DNA of 64,000 nucleotides from DASWJZ01 sp963846475 (lineage in GTDB: Bacteria; Pseudomonadota; Alphaproteobacteria; Rhizobiales; Afifellaceae), in contig CAWJVZ010000004.1 in assembly GCA_963846475.1 (NCBI GenBank), positions 1,054,001 to 1,118,000 on the forward strand. The letters are read 5' to 3'. How positions within the stretch are numbered: position 1 is the first letter of the stretch; every line of letters begins with the position of its first letter. The notes under the pieces were generated by a model that was not told the origin of the DNA, ran no database searches, and saw nothing but the letters and a program-made list of their open reading frames with translations. Positions 43,452 to 52,971 of the stretch are shown here, piece by piece. Both the position numbers and the translations under genes were made by a program.

Positions 43452-45302
43452 ATGGATATGGAGGTTACCCCCGTAACGGCAACCCACGGGTTCGCCTTCG
43501 CCGAGCCGCTGATCCTCCTTGCCGCGGCCGTCGCCGGAGTCGCCGTCTCCCGCCGGCTCGGACTTGGCTCGGTGCTCGGCTATCTGGCGGCGGGCGTGGT
43601 GATCGGCCCGATCGCGCGGCTGATCACCGGGGCGCAGGACATCCTGCACGTCGCCGAGCTCGGCATCGTGCTGTTCCTGTTCATCATCGGGCTGGAGCTA
43701 AAGCCGGCGCGGCTCTGGTCCATGCGCCGCGACATCTTTGGCCTGGGCCTGGCGCAGGTGCTGGTCACCGGGGCCGTCCTGACCGGCATTTTCAACCTCG
43801 CCGGCTGGCGGATCGAGCCGGCCATCATTATCGGCTTCGGAATGGCCATGTCGTCGACCGCCGTCGGCATGCAGATCCTTGCCGAGCAGCAAGCCCTCAA
43901 CACGCCGTACGGGCAGAAGGCCACGGCGATCCTGCTCTTCCAGGATCTCGCCATCGTGCCGCTTCTTGCCATCGTGCCGTTGCTTGCCCCCGGCGGCGGC
44001 TTCGCCGGGAGCGGCGGGCCGGAGATCGCCAAGGCCGTCATTGCCGTCGTCGCGCTGGTCCTCGCCGGGCGTTTCCTGCTCAACCCGCTGTTTCACGTCC
44101 TGTCGCTGACCCGGGCGCGCGAGATCATGACGGCGGCGGCCCTCCTCGTGGTGCTCGGCGCGGCGGCGCTGATGGACGCGGCCGGCATGTCGATGGCCAT
44201 GGGCGCCTTTCTCGCCGGGCTGATGCTGGCGGATTCGGCCTTCCGCCATGAGCTGGAGGCCGACATCGAGCCATTCCGCGGCATTCTGCTCGGTCTGTTC
44301 TTCATCGCCGTCGGTATGTCGATTAATGTCGACACTATCCTCTACAGCTGGTGGCGCATCGGGCTCGCCGTCATGGCGGTGATGACCGCGAAGGCCATAA
44401 TTCTCTACGGCCTCGGCCGGCTCTTCGGCGCTCCGCACAACGACGCGGTGCGCATTGCGCTGCTCCTGCCGCAGGCGGGTGAATTCGCCTTCGTGCTTTT
44501 CGCCTCAGCCTCGGCGGTGCGGGCGCTGTGGCCGTCGGAGACCTCGCTGGTGGCCGGCATCGTCACCGTAACCATGGCGCTCACGCCTTTCACGGTGATG
44601 CTCGCCCGCTATTTCGTCCGGCCGGAAAGCACGGAAGTGCTGGAGGAGGATTTCGAGGGCGCCGGCGGCAGCGTGCTGGTCGTCGGCTTCGGCCGCTTCG
44701 GGCAGATCGTCAGCCAGGTGCTGCTCGCCCGCGACGTCGACGCGACGGTGCTCGACACCAATCCCGAGCGAGTGCGCCTGGCCGCGCGCTTCGGCTTCCG
44801 CCTCTATTTCGGCGACGGCACGCGCCGCGACGTGCTGCGGGCGGCGGGCGCCGAGCAGGCTTCGATCATCTGCGTCTGCGTCGGCAATCCGCAGCTCGCC
44901 AACCGCATCGTCGACCTCGTCATGGCGGAATTCCCCAACGCCAAGGTGTTCGTCCGCTCCTGGGACCGGGCCCACACGCTGGAGCTCGTAGGCAAGGGGG
45001 TCGATTACGAGATCCGCGAGACCTACGAATTGGCGATCGCCTTCGGGGCGGAGACCTTGACGGCCCTCGGCATCGAAGCCGGGGATGTCGCAGAAGTGGT
45101 CGAGACCGTGCGCCGCCGCGATGCCGACCGGCTCGCCGAGCAGCTGAGCAGCGGCATTCCGCCCGGGCTCGACATCGAAACGCAGAAACAGGTGACGCCG
45201 GAGCCGCTCGTCACACCGACGCGGCGGCGCGATGGTCAGCCTGCGACAAGCGCAGGCGCCGATCCCGCCCGCCAGGCCGTCAACCGCCGCGCCGCGGAGT
45301 GA
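43452..45302 (+). CDS. Kef-type potassium/proton antiporter
   Basis: This is a 616-residue integral membrane antiporter of the CPA2 family. The N-terminal 380 residues form 12-13 helices with the Kef core G-Y-L-A-A-G-V-V-I-G-P and L-F-L-F-I-I-G-L-E-L. The C-terminal cytoplasmic TrkA-N domain has the nucleotide-binding G-F-G-R-F-G-Q and Y-F-G-D-G-T. It likely protects against electrophiles by K+ efflux, gated by nucleotide or glutathione adducts. A final 80-residue charged tail is variable. No KefF-type ancillary gene is adjacent. Confidence 0.9.
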   Translation: MDMEVTPVTATHGFAFAEPLILLAAAVAGVAVSRRLGLGSVLGYLAAGVVIGPIARLITGAQDILHVAELGIVLFLFIIGLELKPARLWSMRRDIFGLGLAQVLVTGAVLTGIFNLAGWRIEPAIIIGFGMAMSSTAVGMQILAEQQALNTPYGQKATAILLFQDLAIVPLLAIVPLLAPGGGFAGSGGPEIAKAVIAVVALVLAGRFLLNPLFHVLSLTRAREIMTAAALLVVLGAAALMDAAGMSMAMGAFLAGLMLADSAFRHELEADIEPFRGILLGLFFIAVGMSINVDTILYSWWRIGLAVMAVMTAKAIILYGLGRLFGAPHNDAVRIALLLPQAGEFAFVLFASASAVRALWPSETSLVAGIVTVTMALTPFTVMLARYFVRPESTEVLEEDFEGAGGSVLVVGFGRFGQIVSQVLLARDVDATVLDTNPERVRLAARFGFRLYFGDGTRRDVLRAAGAEQASIICVCVGNPQLANRIVDLVMAEFPNAKVFVRSWDRAHTLELVGKGVDYEIRETYELAIAFGAETLTALGIEAGDVAEVVETVRRRDADRLAEQLSSGIPPGLDIETQKQVTPEPLVTPTRRRDGQPATSAGADPARQAVNRRAAE

Positions 45303-45351
45303 CCGGATTGCCCATCTTGGCCGGCCCGGAGGCCTCCGCTACAACGCACTG

Positions 45352-45573
45352 ATGAACCGCCACCAACCCATCGGCAGCAACGGCGAAGCGCGGCTTCGCT
45401 ACCTGGACAGCGACTATCAGGTCGTGGTGCCCGGCTCGTTCGTCATTTGCGCGGTGACCGGCCGCCGCGTGCCGCTTTCCGAGCTCCGCTACTGGAGCGT
45501 CGACCGTCAGGAGGCCTATGCCGATGCTGAGGCCTCGCTCAAGCGGGAACTGGCGCTGCGCCGGCGGAAATAG
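45352..45573 (+). CDS. DUF2093 family protein
   Basis: This is a 73-residue protein with the DUF2093 core: E-A-R-L-R-Y-L-D-S-D-Y-Q-V-V-V-P-G-S-F-V then C-A-V-T-G, R-V-P-L-S-E-L-R-Y-W-S-V-D-R-Q-E-A-Y. The family is confined largely to alphaproteobacteria, and the function is unknown. The ATG at 45352 fits the conserved length. Its position beside lpxK is typical of Rhizobiales. Confidence 0.85.
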   Translation: MNRHQPIGSNGEARLRYLDSDYQVVVPGSFVICAVTGRRVPLSELRYWSVDRQEAYADAEASLKRELALRRRK

Positions 45574-45633
45574 TGGTGGTGAGTGGCGGGTAGTGAGTAG
45601 GGGCCATACGCCGGACACTCCCTCGTCCGTCAT

Positions 45634-46668
45634 TTATTGACTGGCGATACGCCGCCGGTAGACGCCGGCATGGGCGGCTACCGCATCGCCGATAAGCGTC
45701 TCCAGCCGCTTCGGCTCGTCGAAGCGCACGCGCACCGGAAAAGTCTCCACCGAATTGGCCAGCCGCTCGGCGGCGCCCGCGCGCCCGTAGAGGCGCACCC
45801 GGTCCTTTTCCGTGGTGATCGGCACGAGGTCGCGGTGCTTGGCTTCGGCCAGGATCGCCTCGCAATCGGCGTCGCTGAAGAGGTGGTGATCGGCAAAGTC
45901 CATCGTGAAGCCGATCGTGCCGCCGGCGGCCGCAAGGCTCGCATAGAACTTCCGCGGCTCGGCGATGCCGGCAAAGGCGAGGTAGGGCCGCCGCTTGAGC
46001 CCGCGGCGGCGCACCGACACCGTATGCGCCCGCAGGACGGGTAGGCCGGCGCGCGCGGCAATCCGCACGCTTTCCCCGCCGCTGCCCTGACCGAGCACGA
46101 CCAAAGCGTCGGCGCAGCGTATCTGGGCCGGCAACGGGCCGCGCAAGGGGCCGGCGGGGAAGACCAGGCCGTTGCCGACGCCTTGCGCGGCATCGATCAC
46201 CACGATCGCCAGGTCCTTGTCGAGCGAGGGATTTTGCAGGCCGTCGTCCATGACGACGACGTCGACGCCCAGGCCGGCGAGGAGTTTTGCCCCGCTCGGC
46301 CGGTCCGCCGACACGACGGTCGGCGCGTGCCCCGCCAGGAGAAGCGCCTCGTCGCCGACGTCGCGGGCATTATGAACGTCGAGCGACACGACGATGGGGC
46401 CGGTTTCCACGCCCCGGTAGCCGCGCGACAGGAACCCCGGATTGAGTCCCAGGCTCCGGCAGACATTCGCCACTTCAAGGGCGGTGGGGGTCTTGCCGGC
46501 GCCGCCGAGCACGACGTTGCCCACGCAGATGACCGGAACTTCGATCGACACACCCAGCTGGGCCATGCGGCGGCTGGAGACTTTGCTGTAGAGCGCCGCG
46601 AACGGCCTTAGCGCCATCCCGGCAAGGCTTCGCCGGCGCCACCAGAACTTAGGGGCGCGGAGCGGCAT
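45634..46668 (-). CDS. lpxK: Tetraacyldisaccharide 4'-kinase
   Basis: This 344-residue inner-membrane kinase transfers phosphate from ATP to the 4' position of the lipid A disaccharide. The start region W-W-R-R-R is followed by the Walker A-like V-G-N-V-V-L-G-G-A-G-K-T-P and by D-D-G-L-Q-N-P. The gene overlaps waaA by 20 bases and ends convergently with DUF2093. Lipid A synthesis, Kdo addition and export are thus grouped in one minus-strand operon. Confidence 0.95.
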   Translation of the reverse strand: MPLRAPKFWWRRRSLAGMALRPFAALYSKVSSRRMAQLGVSIEVPVICVGNVVLGGAGKTPTALEVANVCRSLGLNPGFLSRGYRGVETGPIVVSLDVHNARDVGDEALLLAGHAPTVVSADRPSGAKLLAGLGVDVVVMDDGLQNPSLDKDLAIVVIDAAQGVGNGLVFPAGPLRGPLPAQIRCADALVVLGQGSGGESVRIAARAGLPVLRAHTVSVRRRGLKRRPYLAFAGIAEPRKFYASLAAAGGTIGFTMDFADHHLFSDADCEAILAEAKHRDLVPITTEKDRVRLYGRAGAAERLANSVETFPVRVRFDEPKRLETLIGDAVAAHAGVYRRRIASQ

Positions 46669-48016
46669 GGGCCTCCTTCAGCGCGGCCATATACGGCTCC
46701 AACGCCGCGATCGTCCGATCGAGCGCGCCGGTGAGCCTCCCCACGCAGGCGCGCGCCTCGTGGCCGAGCCGGTCGCGCTCGCCGCTGTCCTCGATCAAGC
46801 GGCGCGCAGCGGCGGCCAGCGAAGCCCCGTCGCTCACCTCGACGACCGCGCCGGCGGCGGCGAGCGCGTCATAGACGTCGCGGAAATTCCGCACATGCGG
46901 TCCGTGCAGCACCGGCACGCCGAGCTTGGCGGGTTCGATCGGGTTCTGTCCGCCGCGCGGCACCATGGTCCCACCCAGGAAGGCGACGTCGGCAAGGCGA
47001 TACCAGGTGCCCATCTCGCCGATCGTATCGGCAAGATAGATGTCGGTGCCAACCCCGATCGGCTCGCCTCGGGAACGGCGGGCGAGCGACAATCCCGCTT
47101 TTTCCACCCCTGCGGCCAGCGCTTCGCCCCATTCCGGGCGCCGTGGCGCCAGGATGGTGAGAAGTTTGGTGCCTTCCCTCGCCAGCTCGGCATGGGCGGC
47201 GATGATTGCCGCCTCCTCGCCGGGATGAGTGCTCGCCGCCACCAGGACGCGGCGTTCGCCGATCTGGCGGCGAAGTGCTGCAACGGCGTCTTCATCCGCA
47301 GGCGGTGGCGGCACGTCGAACTTCAGATTGCCGCAGACAACGATCCGCCCGGCCCCGAGCGCAGCGAGCCGTTCGGCATCTGCGGCCGATTGGGCGAGCC
47401 AGAGATCGACCCGACCCATCACGCTTCGGGCGAACGGAAGGACGGCCCGCCAGGCGCGGAACGAACGCTCCGACATCCGTGCATTGACGATGGCGAGCGC
47501 TGTGTCGCGCCGGCTGAGCGCCTGCACCATGGCCGGCCAAAGCTCGGATTCGACGAAGATCGCCAGATCGGGCCGCCATTGGTCGAGGAAACGCTCCACG
47601 CAGGCCGGCGTGTCGAGCGGCGCGAATTGCTGGATCGCCGTTTCGGGCAGACGCCGCTCGGCCACCTGAGCGGCGGTCACCGCGCCGGTCGTCAGCAGGA
47701 TGACGAGGCCGCGTTCGGTCAGCCGCTCGATCAGCGGCAGCGCCGCCATGGTCTCGCCGACACTCGATGCATGCACCCAGACGAGCGGCCCGGCCGGCCT
47801 GGCGCGATCGGTCCGCCCGTAGCGCTCGCCGAGCCGTGCGGCGATCTCCTTGCCGCGTTTCTCCCGCCGCGCGAGGTGCACGCCCGCCAGCGGCTCCGCC
47901 AGCCGCCCGGCGAACCCGTAGAGCGACAATGCAGCCTCGCCGACGAGGCCGCCGGAGCTCTTGCCGGGCAGCGTTTCAGCCTCCGGCGAAAGCGAGGAGC
48001 GGCTCTTGGCCGACAA
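46649..48016 (-). CDS. waaA: 3-deoxy-D-manno-octulosonic acid (Kdo) transferase
   Basis: WaaA adds Kdo to lipid A on the inner face of the cytoplasmic membrane. The N terminus has A-R-L-G-E-R-Y-G-R and W-V-H-A-S-S-V-G-E-T, the sugar-nucleotide region is P-R-R-P-E-W, and the late motif is G-G-T-M-V-P-R-G-G-Q-N-P-I-E-P. The start is uncertain. The ATGs at 48070 and 48040 overlap msbA strongly, TTG at 48016 gives the shortest conventional choice, and a CTG at 47971 has the best ribosome-binding site (CGGAGG). The conserved part begins near 47944. Neighbours are msbA upstream and lpxK downstream. Confidence 0.92.
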   Translation of the reverse strand: MSAKSRSSLSPEAETLPGKSSGGLVGEAALSLYGFAGRLAEPLAGVHLARREKRGKEIAARLGERYGRTDRARPAGPLVWVHASSVGETMAALPLIERLTERGLVILLTTGAVTAAQVAERRLPETAIQQFAPLDTPACVERFLDQWRPDLAIFVESELWPAMVQALSRRDTALAIVNARMSERSFRAWRAVLPFARSVMGRVDLWLAQSAADAERLAALGAGRIVVCGNLKFDVPPPPADEDAVAALRRQIGERRVLVAASTHPGEEAAIIAAHAELAREGTKLLTILAPRRPEWGEALAAGVEKAGLSLARRSRGEPIGVGTDIYLADTIGEMGTWYRLADVAFLGGTMVPRGGQNPIEPAKLGVPVLHGPHVRNFRDVYDALAAAGAVVEVSDGASLAAAARRLIEDSGERDRLGHEARACVGRLTGALDRTIAALEPYMAALKEAHAAPRP

Positions 48017-49811
48017 GCTGCGTGCGGAACATCCGCGCATATTTGCCGCGGCGGGCCACGAGCTCGTCATGGGTGCCCGTCTCGACGACCCGGCCGCCTT
48101 CCATGAAGCAGATCAGGTCCGCCTTCTTCACGGTCGACAGCCGGTGGGCGATCATCACCACGGTGCGGCCGCTGAGCAGCCGCTCCATCGCGGCCTGAAC
48201 CTTCGCTTCCGATTCCGCGTCCAGCGAGCTGGTTGGCTCGTCGAGGAGCACGATCGGCGTGTCGCGCAGCATCGCCCGGGCGAAGGCGATGCGCTGGCGC
48301 TCGCCGCCGGACAGCCGCGAGCCGGCCTCGCCGACGCTTGTCGCATAGCCCTCCGGCAGCCGCATGATGAAGTCGTGCGCCGCGGCCGCCTCGGCGGCGG
48401 CGACGATGCGCTCCTCGCTCGCTCCCTCCGAGCCGTAGGCGATGTTGGCAGCCACCGTGTCGTCGAAGAGCACCGGATCCTGCGTCACCAGGGCCGAGGC
48501 GCCGCGCACGCTCGCCAGCGTCGCCTCGCGGATGTCCTGCCCGTCGATGAGGATCGCGCCTCTCGCCGGATCGAAGAACCGCAGGATCAGGTTGAGCACG
48601 GTGCTCTTGCCGGCGCCGCTCTGGCCGACCAGCGCCACCTTCTGCCCGGCGGCGATGTCCAAGCTGAAATCGGCAAGGATGGGGCCGCCGGTCTCGTAGG
48701 TGAAATCGACGTTGCGGAAGCTGATCGCCCCGCTCGACACCCGGAGCGGCAAGGCGCCGCTCTTCTCCGCGACATGCGGGGCGTAGTCGATCAGCGCGAA
48801 GACGCGCGCCGCGGCGAGCAGTCCTTCGCTCACCACCACGTGCGTGGTGGCCAGCGCCTTGAGCGGCTGGAAGGCGAGCATCGCCGCCGCCATGAAGCCC
48901 ATGAAATGGCCGAGCGAGACGTCGCCGTAAATGCCCTGCCAGCCGCCGTAAAAAATCGCCGCGGCCATGCCGACGCCGGTCATCGCCTCGGAAACCGGGC
49001 CGACGGCGGCCCGCGAGCGGTTCGTCTTCATCAGGTATTTGCGGATATTGCCGACGATGCGGCGGAAGCGCAGCGCCTCGTTCTCCTCCTGGCCGTAGGC
49101 CTTGACGACGCGCATGGCCTGCAGCGTCTGGGTCAGCATGCTGCCGAGATTGCCGGCTTCCTGCATGGAGCGCCGGACCGACATGCGAATCCGCTTCTTC
49201 TGCCGGCCGAGATTGAAGACGGCAAGCGGCGCGCCGATCAGCATCAGGAGGCTGAGGCGCCAGTCCATGTAGAACATGGCGCCGACCAGGAACACGACGC
49301 TGAGGCCGTTCTTGACGAGGGTCGTCAGCAGCCTGGTGGCGGCGCGGTCGACGGTCGAGGCATCGCTGACGAAGGCGGAGACGAAGCGTCCGGAATGGGT
49401 GCGCTGCAGGAAAGCGAGGTCTGCGGCGGCGATCGCGTCGAACATGCGCAGGCGAAGGTCGGCGACGACCTTCGTCCCGAGCCGCGCGTCGGAAATCGTC
49501 GCCACCCAGTCGGCGACGGCCCGGATGCTCATGATCGCCACGACCGCCAGCGGCAGCATGTAGAGGACGCGAGAATCCTTACCGATGAAGATGTCGTCGC
49601 CAACTCTCTGCAGCAGGAACGGCAGCACGCCCGTCGTCGCCGCCGTCACGACCATCGCCGCGACGGTGGCGGCGAGGATCCGCCAGTTCGGCAGCAGCAA
49701 CTCGCGCACCAGCCGGTTGATGATCGGCCAGGCCCGATCGGCGCTGGCGGCTAGGGCGTCGGGAGCAAGGCCTTCCGCCGCGGCAGCGCTCTTCGGTTCA
49801 GCTCTGGCCAT
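47976..49811 (-). CDS. msbA: Lipid A/LPS flippase, MsbA-type ABC transporter
   Basis: This 611-residue half-transporter combines a six-helix membrane domain (about 40-330) with an ATPase domain. Walker A is G-Q-S-G-A-G-K-S-T, the signature L-S-G-G-E-R-Q-R-I and Walker B I-V-L-L-D-E-P-T-S-S-L. It moves lipid A-core across the inner membrane or acts as a related multidrug exporter. The position between DUF4170 and waaA favours the LPS role. It overlaps DUF4170 by 14 bases. Confidence 0.9.
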   Translation of the reverse strand: MARAEPKSAAAAEGLAPDALAASADRAWPIINRLVRELLLPNWRILAATVAAMVVTAATTGVLPFLLQRVGDDIFIGKDSRVLYMLPLAVVAIMSIRAVADWVATISDARLGTKVVADLRLRMFDAIAAADLAFLQRTHSGRFVSAFVSDASTVDRAATRLLTTLVKNGLSVVFLVGAMFYMDWRLSLLMLIGAPLAVFNLGRQKKRIRMSVRRSMQEAGNLGSMLTQTLQAMRVVKAYGQEENEALRFRRIVGNIRKYLMKTNRSRAAVGPVSEAMTGVGMAAAIFYGGWQGIYGDVSLGHFMGFMAAAMLAFQPLKALATTHVVVSEGLLAAARVFALIDYAPHVAEKSGALPLRVSSGAISFRNVDFTYETGGPILADFSLDIAAGQKVALVGQSGAGKSTVLNLILRFFDPARGAILIDGQDIREATLASVRGASALVTQDPVLFDDTVAANIAYGSEGASEERIVAAAEAAAAHDFIMRLPEGYATSVGEAGSRLSGGERQRIAFARAMLRDTPIVLLDEPTSSLDAESEAKVQAAMERLLSGRTVVMIAHRLSTVKKADLICFMEGGRVVETGTHDELVARRGKYARMFRTQLVGQEPLLAFAGG

Positions 49812-50049
49812 CGCCGTTTTCGGGCTCCAGGAGCCGGTGCAGATGGACGACGAAGTAGCGCATCTGCGCGTTGTCGACGCTCATCTGCGCCTTTTCCTTC
49901 CAGGCCGAATAGGCCTCCGCGTAGTTCGGGTAGATGCCGACAATATCGAGTCCCTTCAGATCGCGGAAGCGCATGCCTTCCAACGACTCAAGCTCGCCGC
50001 CGAAAACGAGATGCAGCAGCTGGTCTTTGGGGCTCTTCGGTCGCTTCAT
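49798..50049 (-). CDS. DUF4170 family protein
   Basis: This is an 83-residue protein with the family core L-L-H-L-V-F-G-G-E-L, G-I-Y-P-N-Y-A-E-A-Y-S-A-W-K and M-R-Y-F-V-V-H-L-H-R-L-L. The family is found with waaA and cysQ in Rhizobiales. The function is unknown. The start has AGGAGC a few bases upstream. The cysQ remnant lies just ahead of it, which matches the usual cysQ-DUF4170 order. Confidence 0.85.
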   Translation of the reverse strand: MKRPKSPKDQLLHLVFGGELESLEGMRFRDLKGLDIVGIYPNYAEAYSAWKEKAQMSVDNAQMRYFVVHLHRLLEPENGDGQS

Positions 50050-50060
50050 GGCCGCTCCTA

Positions 50061-50311
50061 GGCTTCAGACCGGCAGCCCGGCCCGGGCGCGCTCGTGCGC
50101 CACGGCTCGAAGTGTCGCGAGAAGTTGCGGCTGCAGCATGGCGTTCGCCGCGGCGAGCACCTCATGCCGCGGGATCTCGCAATCGTACTGCGGCGCCGAT
50201 CCGTCCAAGGTGGTGAGCTGCCCGCCGGCTTCGTGCACCAAAAGATCGCAGGCTGCAAGGTCCCGTCATGCGCCCGCGGGCTGGAAAGCGCCGTCGCGCC
50301 GCTCCGAAGCG
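50061..50311 (-). pseudogene. Remnant of cysQ 3' end (left repeat of the glycan cassette)
   Basis: This stretch is about 96 % identical by eye to 53682-53935, the 3' end of the intact cysQ gene. It carries the same stop codon but has a one-base deletion near 50263 and a two-base deletion near 50283. Those deletions break the frame, so it is not translated as CysQ. Its position just upstream of DUF4170 is where cysQ normally ends in related genomes. It marks one edge of an inserted cassette. Confidence 0.85.
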
Positions 50312-50338
50312 GCGGCAGATGCGACTGGCGGCGCCGGT

Positions 50339-51154
50339 TCAGCTATGCCGAGAGGCGGAGAAAAGGCTGTCGAAGTCGACGCGCGGCAGGCTTTCCAGGT
50401 TACCGCCGCGTCCCGCGTTGAAAAGCTTGCGGCCGCGTTTTTCGAAATCGGCCCGCAGCACCGCGAAATGGCCGTTCACCTGGGCCATGTTGTTTCGGCG
50501 GGCGATCACATCGGGGTCGCTCTCGTGGGCATGGTCAAGTTCGCCCATCGCGTAGAAATACTTGCCCTGCGAATCGTAATCGAGATCGCAGCCGAGCACG
50601 TAGATCGCCTCGAACCCCAGATGGTCCAGCAGCGCGGCGGCTGAAAGCAGCACCGTGGCGCCGGTAGGGACGCCGTTGACAAGATCGGGCACCGGCTCGC
50701 CCGCGAGGAGCTTGCGCGGATTGACGATGATGAAGTAGGGCCGGGCGCCCCGCCCTTTCCAACGCCAGCGATACCGCATCCGCAGGTTCAGAAAGCGGTA
50801 AGTGATGGCATGGCGCGCCGCCAGCGCCTCGATTTCAGCGGCGAAGCGGCGGTAGCGATTGGTGTCCGTCACCACATGCATGTCGGCGTGCGGCAGGAGC
50901 GCGCCGACGGCCCGCAGGCTCATATTGGCGACGCAGACGAATTCGCCGGCCAGTCGGGACAGGTCCATGTCGGCTAGCGAAGGGCCGCTGCCGACCAGGA
51001 ACGCGCGGCGGCCGCGCCCCAATTCGCGCAGGCTTTCGAGCCTGCGATATTCGAATCGCCAGTTGAGCTCGCGCAGGAACCGCCGCAGCCCGCGCGACAG
51101 CCTCCGCCTGAGCGACGGCAGACCCACGCCTCTGACTGTCTGAGCGCCGGCCAT
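50339..51154 (-). CDS. DUF115 / Maf-like sugar-pathway protein
   Basis: This is a 271-residue protein of the DUF115-like group. Typical motifs are F-L-V-G-S-G-P-S-L-A-D-M near the N terminus, D-M-H-V-V-T-D-T-N-R-Y-R and the later Y-V-L-G-C-D-L-D-Y. Related proteins include motility-accessory (flagellin-glycosylation) proteins and the archaeal pterin kinase MptE. The ATG at 51154 was chosen; the longer open frame upstream is Arg-rich read-through. It is the first gene of the inserted cassette and may attach a sugar to a surface or flagellar product. Confidence 0.7.
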   Translation of the reverse strand: MAGAQTVRGVGLPSLRRRLSRGLRRFLRELNWRFEYRRLESLRELGRGRRAFLVGSGPSLADMDLSRLAGEFVCVANMSLRAVGALLPHADMHVVTDTNRYRRFAAEIEALAARHAITYRFLNLRMRYRWRWKGRGARPYFIIVNPRKLLAGEPVPDLVNGVPTGATVLLSAAALLDHLGFEAIYVLGCDLDYDSQGKYFYAMGELDHAHESDPDVIARRNNMAQVNGHFAVLRADFEKRGRKLFNAGRGGNLESLPRVDFDSLFSASRHS

Positions 51155-51183
51155 GCCTGCTGCCCCAGGGTTGGGCGGCCCGA

Positions 51184-51867
51184 CTAGGACGGCCGCTCGC
51201 CGACGTGATTGACCCTGTCGCGGGCGCGGAACCACTCGTCGGCATAGTCGCTGTCGGCGTAATCGGCGAAGTAGGGGCCGCCCTCGGTGAAATGCACGTT
51301 CGCCGCGGCCGGATCGTAATCGTAGACGCCCACCAGGTGATTCCACGCGAGCGGCAGCGAGCCGATGCGATCGTCGCTGTCCAGCCACTTGAACTGGTGC
51401 AGCTGCAGCCCAGTGGCACTATTCACGTAGTCGGTGGTCAGCGCCGTGCATTCGGCGTTGTTGAACAGCATGACGCTCGACCAGTTCTTCTTCTCGTATT
51501 TCGTCTGTACCTGGCCGAAGAATTTCGTTTCCTCCTTCGGCTGGTAATCGTGCTTGCAGCACATGACAGCGTAGCTGTCGTCGCGCAATGCCCAGAGCTC
51601 GGCGATGTCGCGGCGGAACAGCATGTCGCAATCCATGAAGAGCGACCACCCTTCGTAGCCGCTGAGGTAAGGCACGAGGAAACGCGAGAAGGAGAACTCG
51701 GTTGATTGCAGCTGATTGCGCTCGCGCGTGAAGATACCACCGAGATTGTTGAGCGCGATCGGCACGAACGACACCGGCACGCTGGCGTGGTCGAGGATAC
51801 TCTGGCAGAGCACGTGGTAGGCGACCACCTCCTTGGAATCGAAGCCGATGAACACGCGCGCAGTCAT
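51184..51867 (-). CDS. Glycosyltransferase (family 8-like)
   Basis: This is a 227-residue protein with an N-terminal alpha/beta domain. V-F-I-G-F-D-S-K-E-V-V-A-Y-H is typical of this group, and the metal site is M-D-C-D-M-L-F. A cytosolic GT-A fold is indicated; the donor sugar cannot be told. CGGAGGC seven bases before the ATG at 51867 fixes the start. The + strand gene at 51988 diverges from it. Confidence 0.78.
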   Translation of the reverse strand: MTARVFIGFDSKEVVAYHVLCQSILDHASVPVSFVPIALNNLGGIFTRERNQLQSTEFSFSRFLVPYLSGYEGWSLFMDCDMLFRRDIAELWALRDDSYAVMCCKHDYQPKEETKFFGQVQTKYEKKNWSSVMLFNNAECTALTTDYVNSATGLQLHQFKWLDSDDRIGSLPLAWNHLVGVYDYDPAAANVHFTEGGPYFADYADSDYADEWFRARDRVNHVGERPS

Positions 51868-51987
51868 AAAATGCCTCCGGGTCATTCCTGGTGGGCCTGT
51901 GCTTCGCTTCGTCCGATGCCCAATTGGATGCGATGATGAAGCGACGGCCGGTCGTATAAGCAATCTGACGAGCGCGTCTAATGGCGG

Positions 51988-52971
51988 ATGCCGGCAAGAA
52001 TGACAAACGATCTGAGCCGTCGCGATCACCTGGGACTGGAGAAGCAAGCCCAGGCGAAGCCCGAAATCATAGCCAAGAAAGGCCATTCGATTCTGTCGCA
52101 GCTGCGGATTCGGAGAGCCGTCGCCAAGGCGTTCTCCGACCCGGCTTGGCATGCGCCGGGGCTCGCACGTTTTGCCGCAAGCATTGGGGGAGCATTGCCG
52201 GAAGCGGATCCTGGCGGAGTGATCCTGGCTGCCTGCAACGACTTCTATTACTCTAGATTTTCTGCCACGCTGCTTTTGTCCCTTGAAGCGCAGCACGCCT
52301 GCCAGGCGGTCCACCTTCACCTCTATGAGCCGTCGGAGGCGACGCTGGCGCATATTGCCATGTTGAAAGGAGCGTTTCGTTTCGTACGCCTGACCTGGAC
52401 AACCGATCGCTGCGACCTCGCGGCGAGCTTGCACTATCGGACGATCTACTATGCTGCGGGGCGGTTTCTGGTTTCCGCGCTGATTCTAAACGCCCAGCAG
52501 CGCCCGATTCTGTGCATCGATGGTGACGGGATCGCCATTCGGCCGGTTTGGCCGGCCTATGAGCCATATCTGGCGTCGGGAGATGTCGGGCTCATCTTCA
52601 GAAAGGCAAAACGCAAGCCGTGGCGCGGGGTTCTGGCGTCGGCAGTCGGCTTCAACTGCACCGCCGGCGCCCGCACATTCAGTTCCGGCGTGGCTCGCGC
52701 GTTGGTGGCGCTCCTGCCGCGCGGACACCGGTTCCACCTCGATCAGATCGTGCTCTACTACAGTGCCGTACACGCGGCCAAGAGAGCCGGGAACATTGTT
52801 TTCTTCGACATGCCGCATGGCTTTGCGGACCACGGGTTCAACGAGGATGCAGTGATCTGGACGGCGAAAGGATGGCGGATCAAGGACTCTGAAGGGTACC
52901 AGGCGATCAAACGTGCGATAGACGAGGCTGCACCCGCATTGGCGGCCACGGGGTCTCAGACCGCACGATAA
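51988..52971 (+). CDS. Glycosyltransferase-like protein of unknown family
   Basis: This is a 327-residue protein. The central segment P-I-L-C-I-D-G-D-G-I-A-I-R resembles the metal-binding DxD motif of GT-A glycosyltransferases, and A-C-N-D-F-Y-Y-S-R-F is a plausible nucleotide-sugar strand. No known family could be named. The 3' end overlaps the convergent gene by 16 bases. It belongs to the cassette between the cysQ repeats. Confidence 0.6.
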   Translation: MPARMTNDLSRRDHLGLEKQAQAKPEIIAKKGHSILSQLRIRRAVAKAFSDPAWHAPGLARFAASIGGALPEADPGGVILAACNDFYYSRFSATLLLSLEAQHACQAVHLHLYEPSEATLAHIAMLKGAFRFVRLTWTTDRCDLAASLHYRTIYYAAGRFLVSALILNAQQRPILCIDGDGIAIRPVWPAYEPYLASGDVGLIFRKAKRKPWRGVLASAVGFNCTAGARTFSSGVARALVALLPRGHRFHLDQIVLYYSAVHAAKRAGNIVFFDMPHGFADHGFNEDAVIWTAKGWRIKDSEGYQAIKRAIDEAAPALAATGSQTAR